A stretch of DNA of 64,000 nt. Source: Daphnia pulex (lineage: Eukaryota > Arthropoda > Branchiopoda > Diplostraca > Daphniidae). Below are positions 22,524-34,300 of this stretch, one piece after another. The DNA lies in assembly GCF_021134715.1 (NCBI RefSeq), contig NC_060026.1, positions 8,733,001 to 8,797,000 of the forward strand, in the 5' to 3' direction. Position numbers and translations under genes: made by a program. The notes under the pieces were generated by a model. The model was not told the DNA's origin and searched no databases. It was given only the letters and a program-made list of their open reading frames with translations. Positions within the stretch are counted from its first letter, which is position 1. Each line of letters opens with the position of its first letter.

Positions 22524-24315
22524 ATGAGAGTGAAAGAAAAACCATACCCTCTAAATCATGGAGTTGAAGTTGCTTCAGTAGTGTCACCCAATAAAAGGCA
22601 GATTCAGCCCAAGGTCACAACAGGAATTGAAGTAGAACCACACAACCAAGTATTAGATCTTTCTAAACCTAGTGAAAAGGTAAATGGATTCACTGGAACA
22701 ACAGAAACTGATGCCATTCATAGAAGACTTGGTAGTCTAGACGGGTAAACACAAGTTGCATGCACATTATTTTGGTCTGTATTGCATATTAATGTTTGCT
22801 TTGTTCTTTCATTTAGAGATGTTCAAAATTTAGCCAAATCTGTTGTGGATTTAATGGAGAATTCTTCTGCTGGAGGAAAAAGGAAGCGAAGTCCTGCTAA
22901 AGTTTCTCCACTAAAAAATGTGAAAGAACCTACATTTGCAGAACCTTGTCAACCAGTTGGTCAACCAAGTGCTGTTGATGAATCTTTTGTGAAAAAGGAG
23001 TTATTTCAGGATGTTTCCCCTATTGACCAAGAAGTGAAGAAAGAGACTCCAACTCAAATGGTTGTCAATGCTGAGCCTAAAGGGAAAAAGAAGAATGCCA
23101 CCCAGCAAGGGAAAAAATCTTTGAAGAAAAGAAAAAATGTAAAAAAAAAATCTTTTGCCAAAGATGATGATGATTTCCAAATAGATCCCCGGCTTGGAGG
23201 GACAAAAATCAAACAATCTCTTAGCAACAAAGGAAAAGATAAAAAACTCAAATCTACTGACCAAGAACTTAAAAAAAATAAAACCGTTGAACAACGTTGC
23301 CCTTATATACATGTTGAAGGATCTTGGAATGTTCCTAATGTTGTAAAAATCGTGAATGGCCATGTTAAAGTAAGGCCATATCTATATAAATATTTAAAAT
23401 TTCGTTCTTCATTCATATACTAATGTAATCAATCGGCCTTAGGAGGACGAAAACGACGGTAAAGCATCAACCAAACTGACCAAAGCAGCTCAATACATTG
23501 ACGAAGAACATCGCAATAAAGTTGCGAAAGTTGGGTTTACAAGTACGTTATCAGATAGATACGACACACACAATCGCGATGCGACATGGGTTTGTGTGTT
23601 TTGTCAACTGTTCACCCACACACAATGCTTAGGCGATCTCTATGGCCCTTACTACATTAGTCAGGCAAGATTTTTAAAAGGTTTCAATTATCTACTGTCA
23701 TTATATAATAATTTGAAATTATAGGTCCCTGCTGAACCAATTTGGTTTTCTAAACGGAATCCTGATTCTCTTAGCCATTGTGACTCTGGAACTGTTGCTG
23801 AACCCGATTCTTCCGTTCGTACAAATTTGAAGAAAACAAAGAAATCGCCTAAAAAGAAAAGCCTCGTAAAAGATGAAATAACAGTCCAAACGATGCCATC
23901 AGGTGAAGAATCATCTGCAAGGGTTACATCTGAAATCCCTGTTGGGATTTTCCCTCTTGATCCAACCGATGAGAAAGTAGAAGTATGGTTCCACGAAAGC
24001 TGTCTTATTTGGGCTCCTGGCGTTTGTTTGGTACCTCCTCGACTCGTTGGTCTTGATGAAGCTGTTTCAGACTCGCAACAAGTGGTAATAATTAGCAAAT
24101 TTAAATTTATGAAGTTCATATTAATAACCCTTTTTCTTTTGGATTAAAAGATTTGTGAATATTGCAAAAAGAGAGGTGGACACATTTTCTGTCGCAGTAG
24201 AGGATGTGGGCTGAGGACGCATTTCCCTTGCGCCGTTACTCATGGGTGGCTACTGCAAGAAGAAACGTTTATGGCGCTGTGTCCAACTCATCTTGACCAA
24301 GTCGATGTTACTTAG
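22524..24315 (+). CDS. RAI1/TCF20-type extended-PHD nuclear protein
   Basis: Five exons, 22524-22744, 22817-23369, 23443-23664, 23725-24084 and 24151-24315, join in frame to 506 residues. Residues 75-250 are Lys/Ser/Glu-rich with nuclear-localisation-like runs (GGKRKRSP, KGKKKNATQQGKKSLKKR). The C-terminal half is an extended PHD domain of the RAI1/TCF20/PHF14 class: WVCVFCQLF, LGDLYGPYY, a Lys-rich insert, WFHESCLIWAPGVCLV, RLVGLDEAV, then CEYCKKRGGHIFC and HFPCAVTHGWLLQEETFMAL, ending CPTHL. In that family the module binds nucleosomes and histones. RAI1 and TCF20 of vertebrates are near 1900 residues, so this protein is about a quarter of that length. The intron 23665-23724 has a GC donor (CAG/GCAAGA). 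Orthology to one or the other vertebrate paralogue cannot be assigned by eye. Confidence 0.88.
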
Positions 24316-24464
24316 TTTAATAAGAAAAGTATTGTTTTTCTGAACAAGCTTTTTTTTTTTCATTACTTCCCAAATTACAGGAATGGAGAAATGTACACAG
24401 AGACAAGAAAAATTTTCAAAAATATTGTCACTGTCAATTTCACCTCTCAATATTGTACAGTTTC

Positions 24465-24470
24465 AATAAA
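24465..24470 (+). terminator. poly(A) signal of the ePHD gene
   Basis: AATAAA, 150 bases past the stop codon and 17 bases before the stop of the convergent minus-strand gene, so the two 3' ends abut or overlap. Confidence 0.6.
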
Positions 24471-24486
24471 CATGTCGTAATTTTGT

Positions 24487-25229
24487 CTAAAATTTATTTC
24501 TGACTTCTTCAATATCTGCAGCTGTAATAATGGAAATTTTTTGCACCTCCACAACCTTTTTCTCTGCACTTTCCTAAGGGTGGTAAAAAATATTCCTGGT
24601 TAAACAAATGGATTGCTATTTTTATATTACTGAAAGCTTTACTGAAGCTTCAATTATTACCAGTTTGTCCATAAATTGATGTACACTTGAAACCACTTTA
24701 TCAGTAGTGATCATTGAGTAATCTTCATATTTGTTACCTACTTCACCTAAACACTGGACCATGTCTATGAAATTCCTTTATGCATCCAGTCAGTAAAAAA
24801 TATTAGTTATTCTGCTAAAATTATGTTATTTCAAAAAGCTGCATACTTATGTTGATTATAATGTAGAGGTAAGACATTTGCAGTGAGAGGTACTTTGAAG
24901 CAGTGTCTCAAATCTTCTTTGTTTTGAACCACTGTTTCTAATGCACTTGCTGCCATCTCAACAAATTGCAGCCCAGCATCAACTAGACCATTTGATTCAT
25001 TAAGTACTTCCTCATCAGGCAAACATTGTGACCGACAATCAAGCCATTCACGAAGGGATGAAAACAATGGGTCAGAATTTGTAAGAGTTACATGGCTGAT
25101 TTTTGACCCACTAGTTGATGACTGGTCAGCAGCAGAGAACATTGTTGTTGTTGCTTCATATCCTGAATGATCATAGTTTATTGAAGCTCCAGCCAAAAAA
25201 TTCTCTACTTTATCTAAATAAAAAGTCAT
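24487..25229 (-). CDS. Coiled-coil protein, possibly HAUS augmin subunit 2
   Basis: Three exons, 24847-25229, 24661-24775 and 24487-24573, join in frame to 194 residues. The central part, ALETVVQNKEDLRHCF followed by KVPLTANVLPLHYNQHKNF, resembles the HAUS2 pattern of a coil, KRSLRQRLLKP and ENLPIEAVYHRYM. The C-terminal half is helical with heptad-like spacing (VVSSVHQFMDKLESAEKK). HAUS2 is part of augmin, which recruits gamma-tubulin to spindle microtubules for branching nucleation; human HAUS2 is about 235 residues. The match is distant and judged from memory, so treat the name as a hypothesis. The N-terminus is Ser/Thr-rich. ATG 25229 could lie inside a T-rich acceptor (TTTTTATTTAG), so an upstream first exon remains possible. 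Confidence 0.7.
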
Positions 25230-25785
25230 TATTTTATCCTCGCCAGCGAATTTCAGAATGTTGATTTGAGCACAAGTTGGATGTGTGATCTACACCACAG
25301 CCTACTTCAATATTTCAACACATAAATTAAACTAGCGCTTCGAAATAAAAGCCTGTAGGCTTAAATTTAGGATGAAAAGTTACACCACGGTGCACGGTTA
25401 CACTTTCAGCTTTGACATTTAAATGGGTAATGACAACTACAGTTCCTAAGTTTGAGTTCGCTACACCATTGCCATTCTGTGTTTGTAATTTTACTTTTCA
25501 GAATTTAAACAGATTAAATCATTTTAAACGGTTCTCAAAATATGATTTTTTTAAATGCAGATTTTTTACAACAAAAATTTTTTATTTTGGTTAATTAACG
25601 ATTAAATTGAAAATTAGAATTCAGGTTACTAATTTGAAAACGCAAAAATAAATACGTTGAAATGGCAACTACAGCATTGGTTATTCTTTTCAGAAGTTGT
25701 AAATCAAGTAAACACTAAGTTGAGTAATTTAGATTGAACTAAATGATTATGATTTAGTTAATTGATTCCATAATAAGACATAGCA
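25230..25785. promoter_or_regulatory. Divergent region, HAUS2-like gene and SMIM8
   Basis: These 556 bases separate opposite start codons. They are AT-rich, especially toward SMIM8, and no TATA box was recognised. A pair of ACACCAC boxes, at 25291 and 25382, lies on the HAUS2-like side. Confidence 0.35.
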
Positions 25786-26192
25786 ATGGATAATGAAAAG
25801 AAACCGTCAGCCGCAATTCCTAGAGTAGCTGGAGATGGTTTGCGATCTGTGAAAACTACAGGTTGTAACGACATTAAATTTGAAGCGTTTACTTATTACA
25901 GCCAACCTAACGCGTCATCTTTTCTTATTCAGGAGTATTTAGAGCGCTCAATTTTGAACTCTATGTGAAACCAGTAAGTGCAAACAACTGGTTTGGATTC
26001 AACATTTATTAATAATGAATTCTATCTAAATTAAAGAACAAAGTCATCATGGTGCTAGGTCTATTAGCTATAGCTGGTTGCACTGGATATTTGACATATA
26101 TGAAGACAAAATATGAAAACATGGGTTACTATGTTGCTGTCCGAGAAGATGGATCCAAACAGCTGCATACAAAAAAGTCAAGATGGGACTAG
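25786..26192 (+). CDS. SMIM8: Small integral membrane protein 8
   Basis: Three exons, 25786-25861, 25933-25973 and 26037-26192, join in frame to 90 residues; human SMIM8 has 97. The conserved order is clear: a polar N-terminus, GLRSVKTTGVFRALNFELYV (human GLRGVRTTTLFRAVNPELFI), KPNKVIMVLG, one membrane helix at about 39-57 (VIMVLGLLAIAGCTGYLTYM) and a C-terminus ending KKSRWD (human KTSKWD). It is a single-pass membrane protein of unknown biochemical role, conserved across animals. The exon 2 join replaces an unspliced reading that runs into a stop. AATAAA at 26251-26256 is the probable poly(A) signal. Confidence 0.93.
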
Positions 26193-26250
26193 ATAAAATT
26201 TGGTTCCATACTGTGTAGCAGACGAAACAAGCTAAGTTGATAATTTAAGT

Positions 26251-26256
26251 AATAAA
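26251..26256 (+). terminator. poly(A) signal of SMIM8
   Basis: AATAAATAAA begins 59 bases after the stop codon. Confidence 0.6.
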
Positions 26257-27554
26257 TAAATTTGATAATTCCTCAGAGATTCCACATTATCCAGTGATTA
26301 ACATAAGCTATTTTGACTAGATTAACTGTTGTACCACACAGAAAAAATTTTAAGGTAAAAAGTTAAACTATTTGTTAATTGTCCCACAGTTGTATGGGGG
26401 AGGCTCACGCCGACCTAAAGTAGAAGACCTATCGGAGAGTAGAGTTGTTGAACGTGGTGTTGGGAAGGTGGGGCGTGAGAGCGTTGAAACGGGAGTTAGT
26501 CCTTTCCGCTCTTGCGTTTCCCACTGAGACACACGATTCTTCTAGGATTAATCGTCATTTTCTAGTTACAAGAGATTCCAAGTAATCCTCCACCATCACC
26601 GGGAAATCATCAGCATGAATGAAACCAGTTTCATGAAACGGTATAAAATTTTTGAATCGATGCCAAAGTTTTAAGCAAATTTTGGTGTAACACTTGTTGG
26701 ATTTGACAGATTATTGAAAGTGTCTGCTTCAATATTATTATTAGTCGGTCAATTTTCATCCGTTAGATGTCACTTTTTCAGATCATCACTTATATTTCAC
26801 AAAAAAAAAAATATTATTCGAAAAGTTTTATTATTTCCCCGAACAGTGCAGTTTTTCCATCCCGTCTGAACCAATGGAATCAGAAGTTGATTCAAAATAG
26901 TTGCTCGTTTATTACTTCCGCTTTTGTAAGAGAATGACACAGATAGGTCGGTAGAGGTAGAGCCAGACTGTTCCAGAATGCTCGGAATTATAAGCTTTCA
27001 AAAGAAGAGAGAAAATGAAAGAGGAGGGATCTTGGATAGTCCCCTCTCTCCCCCACAGGTACGTTTTCACCCCGAGGCGTCGTATACTTGTGACGAGCTC
27101 CAGCCGGTAGCGAATATCCCAGGGTTGGCTCCGGAGCGGAAATTCAGTTGTCATTTTCACCTGCAACAGACGAGCAGCTTCTTTGTGTTTTCCCCTAAAA
27201 CACAAGGGCAGACAAAAGAAAGAGCCAATTGACGTTTATTTGGAGGGCAAGCGCTTTTATACCTCGTTTGAATCGACAGTGTTTGTTTGTTTTGATCACC
27301 AACAGAACATTTATGTGTACATTGTGCGTCCCAACTTTGAAAAATAGTTTCGATCCCGTGGCATGGCGAACTGAAAAGAAACGAGACGATTCCGGTGTTG
27401 CTCCGCCTCAACAAACGATCGATGGATCCGACTTGTCATTGAAGAGAAACAGTCTCTTTAGTATTTGATCAATTGAAAGAAAGAATAAGCGTTCCAGAGT
27501 CTAAGTGGGACGGTGCTGCCGCTGGTCGCCACTGTCTGCCGATTTCACGAGATC
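26257..27554. other. Intergenic and 5' flank of the clarin-like gene
   Basis: A GC-richer patch at 26390-26530 with purine-rich sequence may be a promoter or enhancer. I see no gene. Open frames around 26.9-27.4 kb lack splice and family support. Confidence 0.4.
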
Positions 27555-30327
27555 ATGAACTTGTACAAACGCGGTTTGATCTTTGCTACTTTTCTCGGCT
27601 GTTCCCTCTCGGCAGCTTTCCTGGCCGCCTCCATCAGTACTGATTCATGGGTGTACGCAGATGTCAAGCGTGTGACTAACCCGTACGAGTCTGACGGCCA
27701 TGTGTTTTTCGGTCTCTTCAAAGGCAAAAGAGAACTCAACGTCGGTTACGGATGGAGAACTTATCCAGTATCAGGTACCGTACCAGTTGGCTCTATACTC
27801 TATAGGTATACATCAAGCGACCTCAATCAAGCAGCAACTCGTTTTACCTTTTTAGTCAAACTCTTTTCAGTTTGGCAGTAGAGCGTAAAGACGTCAACAA
27901 TTAGAAATAATGTCAACAGAGGATAGCCTTGGACTTTTTAGAAAATTATTGATGCAACTCATATAGCAGTTGGCTCATTTAAAATTTCAAACCCGCGGGT
28001 AAAATTGAGAAATGGAAACCTTGAAAATAACCAACAAGAACAGCGTACGAAAAAAGGACTCTCAACCGCGTTGTAAGGATTATTGTCGCTAATAAAAAAA
28101 TAAAAGTAAAATCATCATTTTCAATAATATCCAGGTGCAAAACCGCAGTGACCTTGTGTTGCTGTCTGTATAGTTCTTGGCTCTGTTTTCGCCGGCCCCG
28201 TGATTTCCGTTCCATAAATCTACTTTTTCCCCCAAAATATTTTCACTCGCGTGTTTTGTTTGCACCTAGGTGGAATTAAGTGTGTGCAAGCGGGGGCTGT
28301 CAGTTATCCATCCAGCTATTTTTTTTTTTTTTTTTTTTGTAAAGAAGAAAAATATCTATTCATGTCAGAGTTATTTTCAGTACTGGAATTATTCATCTTC
28401 GCCAGAAGGGAACCCAGCAGCAACTGTTGTTTTTCTGTTTTGTCGGTTAAAAAATGAAAAAAAAGAAGGTGCATATTTATGCGTATGCACGGTTGGTAAG
28501 GCAAGAGGCCTTTGAATTCTCCACGGGACGTACTACCTACCTACTACCTAACGGTACTTCTTCTGAAATGGAAGAGGAGTCAGAGAATGAGGTGAAAGGG
28601 AGGCTTGCTATATAAATTCAGGAAAAATATAGGAAGAGTTCAACCTCTTATATTCTCGAACACGGTCAGCTGAGAACAAGTCAGAAATTCCTTCCTGCTG
28701 CTGCTCGCAGTTGAAATCACCTTTGAGGCCATACAGCCATTTTTCTTCTCTTATCTCCAATTTGTTTTTCTTGCGGGGGAAGCGAATAAATATCAAACAG
28801 GGCGCTGCAGTGTGTTTGTTGTTACGCAGCCGACGTCAAACGGTGGGCGCCTTTCTGAACTCGTGACATTTATTCTGGTATTTCCAATTATTGTATCCCG
28901 AATCGAGTAACCATTGTATACTATATAGAAACTCTTATTGTGTTCGTTGCCTACGAGACACACCAAATTGGAAACGAAAAGGGCTGTAATTCGGCTTTTT
29001 TAAAGCGTCGGAAACCCCTATTTCATTTCAGTGAAATAAGGGACTTCTATTTCTAATGAAATGAAAACACGAATGCACGTAATCTTTGCACGATATCCGA
29101 TAGTCAGTGAACGATAAACTGATCGGATGGTACACAGACAAACGCGAACAACTGTATCTAAAGATATGTGAGAGTAAATTTGACGATTTGTTTTTCATTT
29201 AAAAAAAAAGAAGGACGTCGATTGACGTAAGACTTTCACAATTCAAGCCGGGAAAGTGCGTAGCATCTCCGTTTGATCAGATTATGTTTGCGCAAGCCTG
29301 CATGGACTACATATGTCAACCCAAATTATTTAATCTTGCTAATCAATGATGTAACATTTAATTCAAGCCAACAAGCGCGCAAAAAACTTTTTAGTTTGAA
29401 AATTTATTTGAAGTGCAATAAGATTTAATTTTTTTAAAAAAGCTCGTTCAATGAACTATTTTTGTGGCCCTAAAATCGGAAATGAAAAGCGACACCAAAT
29501 TTCTTGAATCATTAGCTACACTTTCCTTTAGTGAAATTATTTGCCTGGTGATGATTAACGACCTTAAAAATGTTAATATTGTTCATTTCTTATTCATAAA
29601 TTAAGTCATAGAAAACTTCAATGGCGAGTCAGACTTTCTGAATTTTGGCCTGTGGGTCACAACCGTGACGTGCGTCAGTGGGGCGATTGTGTTCGCCGTA
29701 ATTGGAGCTCTGATGGCCATTGTGAATACGACGTTGACACCTGTTGAGACCATTGCCGGACGAACCGGACTCTTTCTTTGGAACAGTCTTTCAAGTAACA
29801 GTCCTATTATATACTTAACAGTCCTACAAGTTAACGACGCTTTAAAATGCGTCTTTAATTGTGGGGTATTCACCGCATTGTTGATTTTGGTTGTCCATTT
29901 TTAGTCGTGTTTTCGGTGACCGCAATGGTGGCCTGGATCGTCCAGTTTCACCTTCGTCTCCGTTCCAACGTTCTGGTACAAGAAGACCGGGATAATCACT
30001 GGACTTCTGAAGGGAGAGCCTATCTCGGTTATTCGTTCTGGTGAGTTTATATAACTATTATATGTTTTATACTGCTATATTTTGCGCGAAATGGCGGCCA
30101 TATGTACCATTTCGCAAAAGATGATGACTATTAAAACTCGTCGCTAATTGTTGGCCGCGGCCCCCTCTTGTCTTTCCCGTTTTTCGTTCATTAGGTTCGT
30201 TATCGGGTCGGCTCTAAGTCACGTGGCCAATATCATCTTGCTGGTTCTTGTCAATGCGGATGAACGCCGGAAATATGTCAAACCTTTGCCAACGGAGAAA
30301 ACGAACAGTGCCGTACTTCTTTACTAG
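27555..30327 (+). CDS. Clarin-like four-pass membrane protein
   Basis: Four exons, 27555-27774, 29606-29794, 29905-30040 and 30195-30327, join in frame to 225 residues, near the clarin length of about 230. Four hydrophobic segments fall at about 7-27 (GLIFATFLGCSLSAAFLAAS), 86-110 (VTTVTCVSGAIVFAVIGALM), 134-152 (LSIVFSVTAMVAWIVQF) and 180-202 (WFVIGSALSHVANIILLVLV). The first loop has STDSWV and GLFKGKRELNVGYGWR, similar to the SxxWV and GLFxG features of clarins and related claudin-fold proteins. Vertebrate clarins act in hair-cell and photoreceptor synapses; the arthropod role is unknown. Intron 1 is 1.8 kb, far longer than the others. Assignment rests on topology, length and loop motif, so a broader tetraspan family remains possible. 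Confidence 0.8.
27775..29605 (+). other. First intron of the clarin-like gene
   Basis: GT at 27775 and AAG at 29603-29605 bound this 1831-base intron. It holds a T run near 28319-28338. No nested gene is supported. Confidence 0.6.
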
Positions 30328-31331
30328 TTTTTATTTTTTTTCTTTACTGGCGTGCCTCTCCTGGTGTTCCTTTGTTCTTGAATTACATCATGCATAAGCA
30401 TAACGAAAGCGTGATGTATGAGCAGGTATATGTTGGATCCAGGATTAGATCGGTATGACCTGTCATTCGTCAGCTCGTTCGTCAGTATTAATAATGATCT
30501 GCTTGAAATTATAGTGCCAGTGCCGTCGCAAGCACACAACTGCTTTTCCCCATTATTATCTTTTACCCATTTACTTTTTTGATTTCGATATTTTTTTTTG
30601 TCCCATAACTTTTGAAACTTTTCATTTTTATTTTTTTACGTGCCTATATTAATAATATGACGCATCCACAGATATTTCTGAAAATTTTGTTTTCTCCTTT
30701 GGAAATCCATGTCAGTGTCAGCGCCTAAACGTAATACAAAATACTGGATTGCTTCGTAAAACATTTGTTACAAACCATATATCATTCACACAAAAATAGG
30801 GAAATCCTTGAGCGTTGAATAATATTTTCTTATTGTAATCATGGTCTTGCTTTATATAACGCATATAATCTACATTTTGTATGTGTTATTACAGAGATCA
30901 CCGATATAGTAACATATGACGATACGGATAATATATATATACTGACAACTCATAACATAAACGCGTAATCAGAACGATTTGGAACCACTTATTACGAAAT
31001 CATAGAAAAGGATGTATATTATTAGATCATACTGTAATATATATATTTATATATATATCAAGGAAACAGGGAAGGACTGGTATGGACCAGAGGGAGTTTT
31101 TTTGAACCGACGTAATAACAGCGAATCACTGCTGCGCATTTATATTTGGCGCGCCGAAAAGCCAGCACATCAGCGACGACTTTTATTTTATTTCTTTCGA
31201 GTCATTATTTTGTTTTGCAAATTTGTCTTCTTCTTATTCATTTATTAATTTCGTTCTTGCAAGGTGTTTCAGCAAACGGTCACCGACGCCGGAGAAATCT
31301 AAAATATAGCCAAGGAGAAAATCAAATCAAT
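30328..31331. other. Between the convergent clarin-like and SYT17 genes
   Basis: This is the 3' UTR zone of both genes, AT-rich, with TA-dinucleotide stretches near 30931-30942 and 31037-31060. No gene is seen. A further 3' exon of SYT17 could hide here. Confidence 0.4.
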
Positions 31332-34300
31332 TCAAGCCGGTGGAGAGAGAAATAGCTGCAACACAAGATGACTGAAAAGAGCGAAACGGTTCGCGTGAAC
31401 CAAATACAAACGAACCTGATCGCATTCTTCTCGCGAACGGAGCGTGTGCCAATATGCAGTCGAACTCCGGTCGTCGCTCAAGATGCAATTCCAGTGACTC
31501 ATCTCTTCTTCGCCTATATAAGACGTATTGATTTGTGTAGGTGTGCGTGCGTGTGTGAGGGAGAGAGAGCGTCCGAGTTGCCGGGGATAACGCAGCAGAG
31601 TAGCGACCAAGCCAATGAGTTGAAAAGAAAGATTGTATCAGTATTAAGGGACAGAGTAGCGGTATATGAGGCTCTGAGGGAGTTCTGGGAAGAGAAGAAG
31701 AAGAAGACGAAGGCAAGGCAAGATAGAGAATATATCAAAAGGAATATAAGCAGAGCGCAAATTGAACGAGCTGCGCCACAGCTCGCGCTAGTCTCTGCGG
31801 AGATGATTGAATGCAACTAATACCTGATGGCTCTTTGGCCGATAGGACGATCCTCCCGATGAAATCATCCTTTGCAATTCCACCATTGAAATCCCAAACG
31901 CTGACTACCAAGCTAGATTCAGGCAACTCGGCTGCCGCAACATTGAAACTTTTCATGGGGTATGGCCAACAAACCAATATTTAAAAAATCGTATTAAATG
32001 CATCATGAAAAATAAATGCATGTACCTGATTGTTTCGCCCCAGACAGGATCGATGGTGTTTCTCTTGCGAGATGATTTTTTCGTCTTGATATGCTTGCCA
32101 GCCACCACGAGAGAGACCCTGACATACGGCACTGGTGAAATTGAAAAAAATAGGAGTCAAAAGGTCGAAGATTGTCTTATAAATACGGACACATGACAAT
32201 GTAGCAACAAGCAGAAAGACGAATAGTGAATAGTGGGTTATTCGAAGAGTTGCATGTCAACTCAACAAGTTCTTTAGTTAATATTATGTTTAACAATTGG
32301 GATATAGGCTGGTGCTGGTCTATAGAAAATAGGACTAGCGAATCAGAAAGCTAGGCCTAATTCAGTTCTCCAACTGACGTATAATATTCTGCTCTGAAAT
32401 TTTCAGGAAAGAGGAAGAAAAATCTTTTCATGTTTAGAAATTGAGATGTGTATAGATCGAAAAAATGTTGAACAAACCTATTGTGTGTGTATTTAATTAT
32501 CGAGAAATGCCTCGATCCATTTTTTGTTAGCTAATTTCATTAGTTTTTTTTTTTTTTTTCGATTGATATGTGATTACTTTCCACCAAAAAAATCTGGCGT
32601 TCCAAATTTAATTTGCGGATAAATGCGAATAGGTAAGTTCAGTGTTGAATAATAACAATACAATTTTAGTAATAGAATGTGCCGCTGAAAGTTCCTTGAT
32701 TTCTCAGAAATGAAACTATAAATTGTGTAACTTCAATAATAAAATAATGGCTTGAGTAGGCAGGTATCGATTTTTTAAATAATATTTCGTCGGATTCTAA
32801 AAGTATCAAAACAATTTAGGTAAACAAATACGTACGGTCGATGTATTTGGTTTGTGGGGACACTCTTTCGACGAATCAATTAATTCTCACTGGATAAAGT
32901 TTGCTAGTATAACACTGAACGAAGAGGCCATGAAACCGTAATAAGTAGGTAGGCGTATAAACTAAGTAATCGATGGGCGCGGACGAGTGAAGAATCAAAC
33001 ATTCTTGTCAAAAATTTTCAGTCTGCTCGTTCAAGCATTTTGGGTGGAATGGTATAAGCGGATCTTCCAAAAACCGATAGCTATATCGCCCTTCTACTCT
33101 TCTTATATTAATTCAATAGCCGTTAAGCTATTTGATAAAGGTGAAACTTGTGCGAGAGGCATTGAATTAGAGGGGACAGTATGCAGTGATTTAGAACTTG
33201 CAGGTCGAAACGGCTTTTAAGAATATTTCAGCTTTAAAAGAATTTTAAGTCGGAGATAGCCCACAGCCGGAAGGAAATAATCAAATCAGTGCTTATGATT
33301 GCTTGATATACCATCTCAAGATTTCATGCCTCCACCTGCGTGTGGATTCTTTACGTCAACTTATATATTCCTATGAGATTTGATTCCAGGGAAGAGACCG
33401 AAATGATTCGACAAACATTGTAAAGAATCATTGGGTCCATGTATAAAGGGCTTGGGATGTACGGACGTATATACTCAGAAAAGGGCACTTGTACGCAACA
33501 CTGAAGACGTCCTGCCGGGGTACTCAGTTGAACTTTGTCGTCATCAGCCTCAAAGTGCTGGTAAATGTTAAGTCCTTGATCGATATTATAAGAGTTAGAT
33601 ATATGCCAGCTACGTAGTATATAGCCTTGAGGAAGCACATTGTTGCAGACTACTTGCAGAGTTTGAAGCGATATCTTACATCTACCATTGTTGGTGCTTT
33701 CTGCGCAACTATACTAATTGTTATAGAGCCCATATATCATAGTGGACAATGTAACCAACAACTAACTTACCGGAGCCTCCGAAATTGGTTTGTAAAAGTT
33801 GTTTCCCTCGGAGAAGGTCCAAGTTGAGTCTTCGGGCAGAGGGGAGGTACGTCAGTGAGACAAGAATCTCTCCTAATTCGGGAGAATGCGAATCCTGTAT
33901 ACGATGCATAAATAAATAGATTCAAACGGTACACTGTAGTAATCCATTTTCACAGCAAAGAAAAGAGATTAGTGCACAAATAACGGAAATATGCTGGCCC
34001 GATATCACTTTACTTTGTCGCCACTTTTTGCTTATTATCTAGTCTCTGAACTACATAAATCTGCAATAAATCGAAAACTTCTTGGTGCTTCAAGTCAGAC
34101 ACAACTTTCGGCCGGTGATGAAGATTAAAGTTACGTTGATAGGCTGTGGGGGGAGTAGCTACTCTGTTAAGCTCATCATTAATATCGTAAAATTTCGATT
34201 CTGCCATATCTTCAGACCGGAAACGGATTGTTAAAGTAGGCTACAGATATATGAAGAAGCTTGTTTGGGTGTAATTGACACAAAACTTGGTCCAGGATCA

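Noticed and set aside
22312-22587. 91-codon minus-strand frame upstream of the ePHD gene
   Set aside because: It overlaps the first coding exon of the plus-strand gene in antisense and shows no motif.
31368-31820. 150-codon plus-strand open frame
   Set aside because: It is the antisense of SYT17 exon 8, the preceding intron and the edge of exon 7, which are supported by clear C2B motifs.
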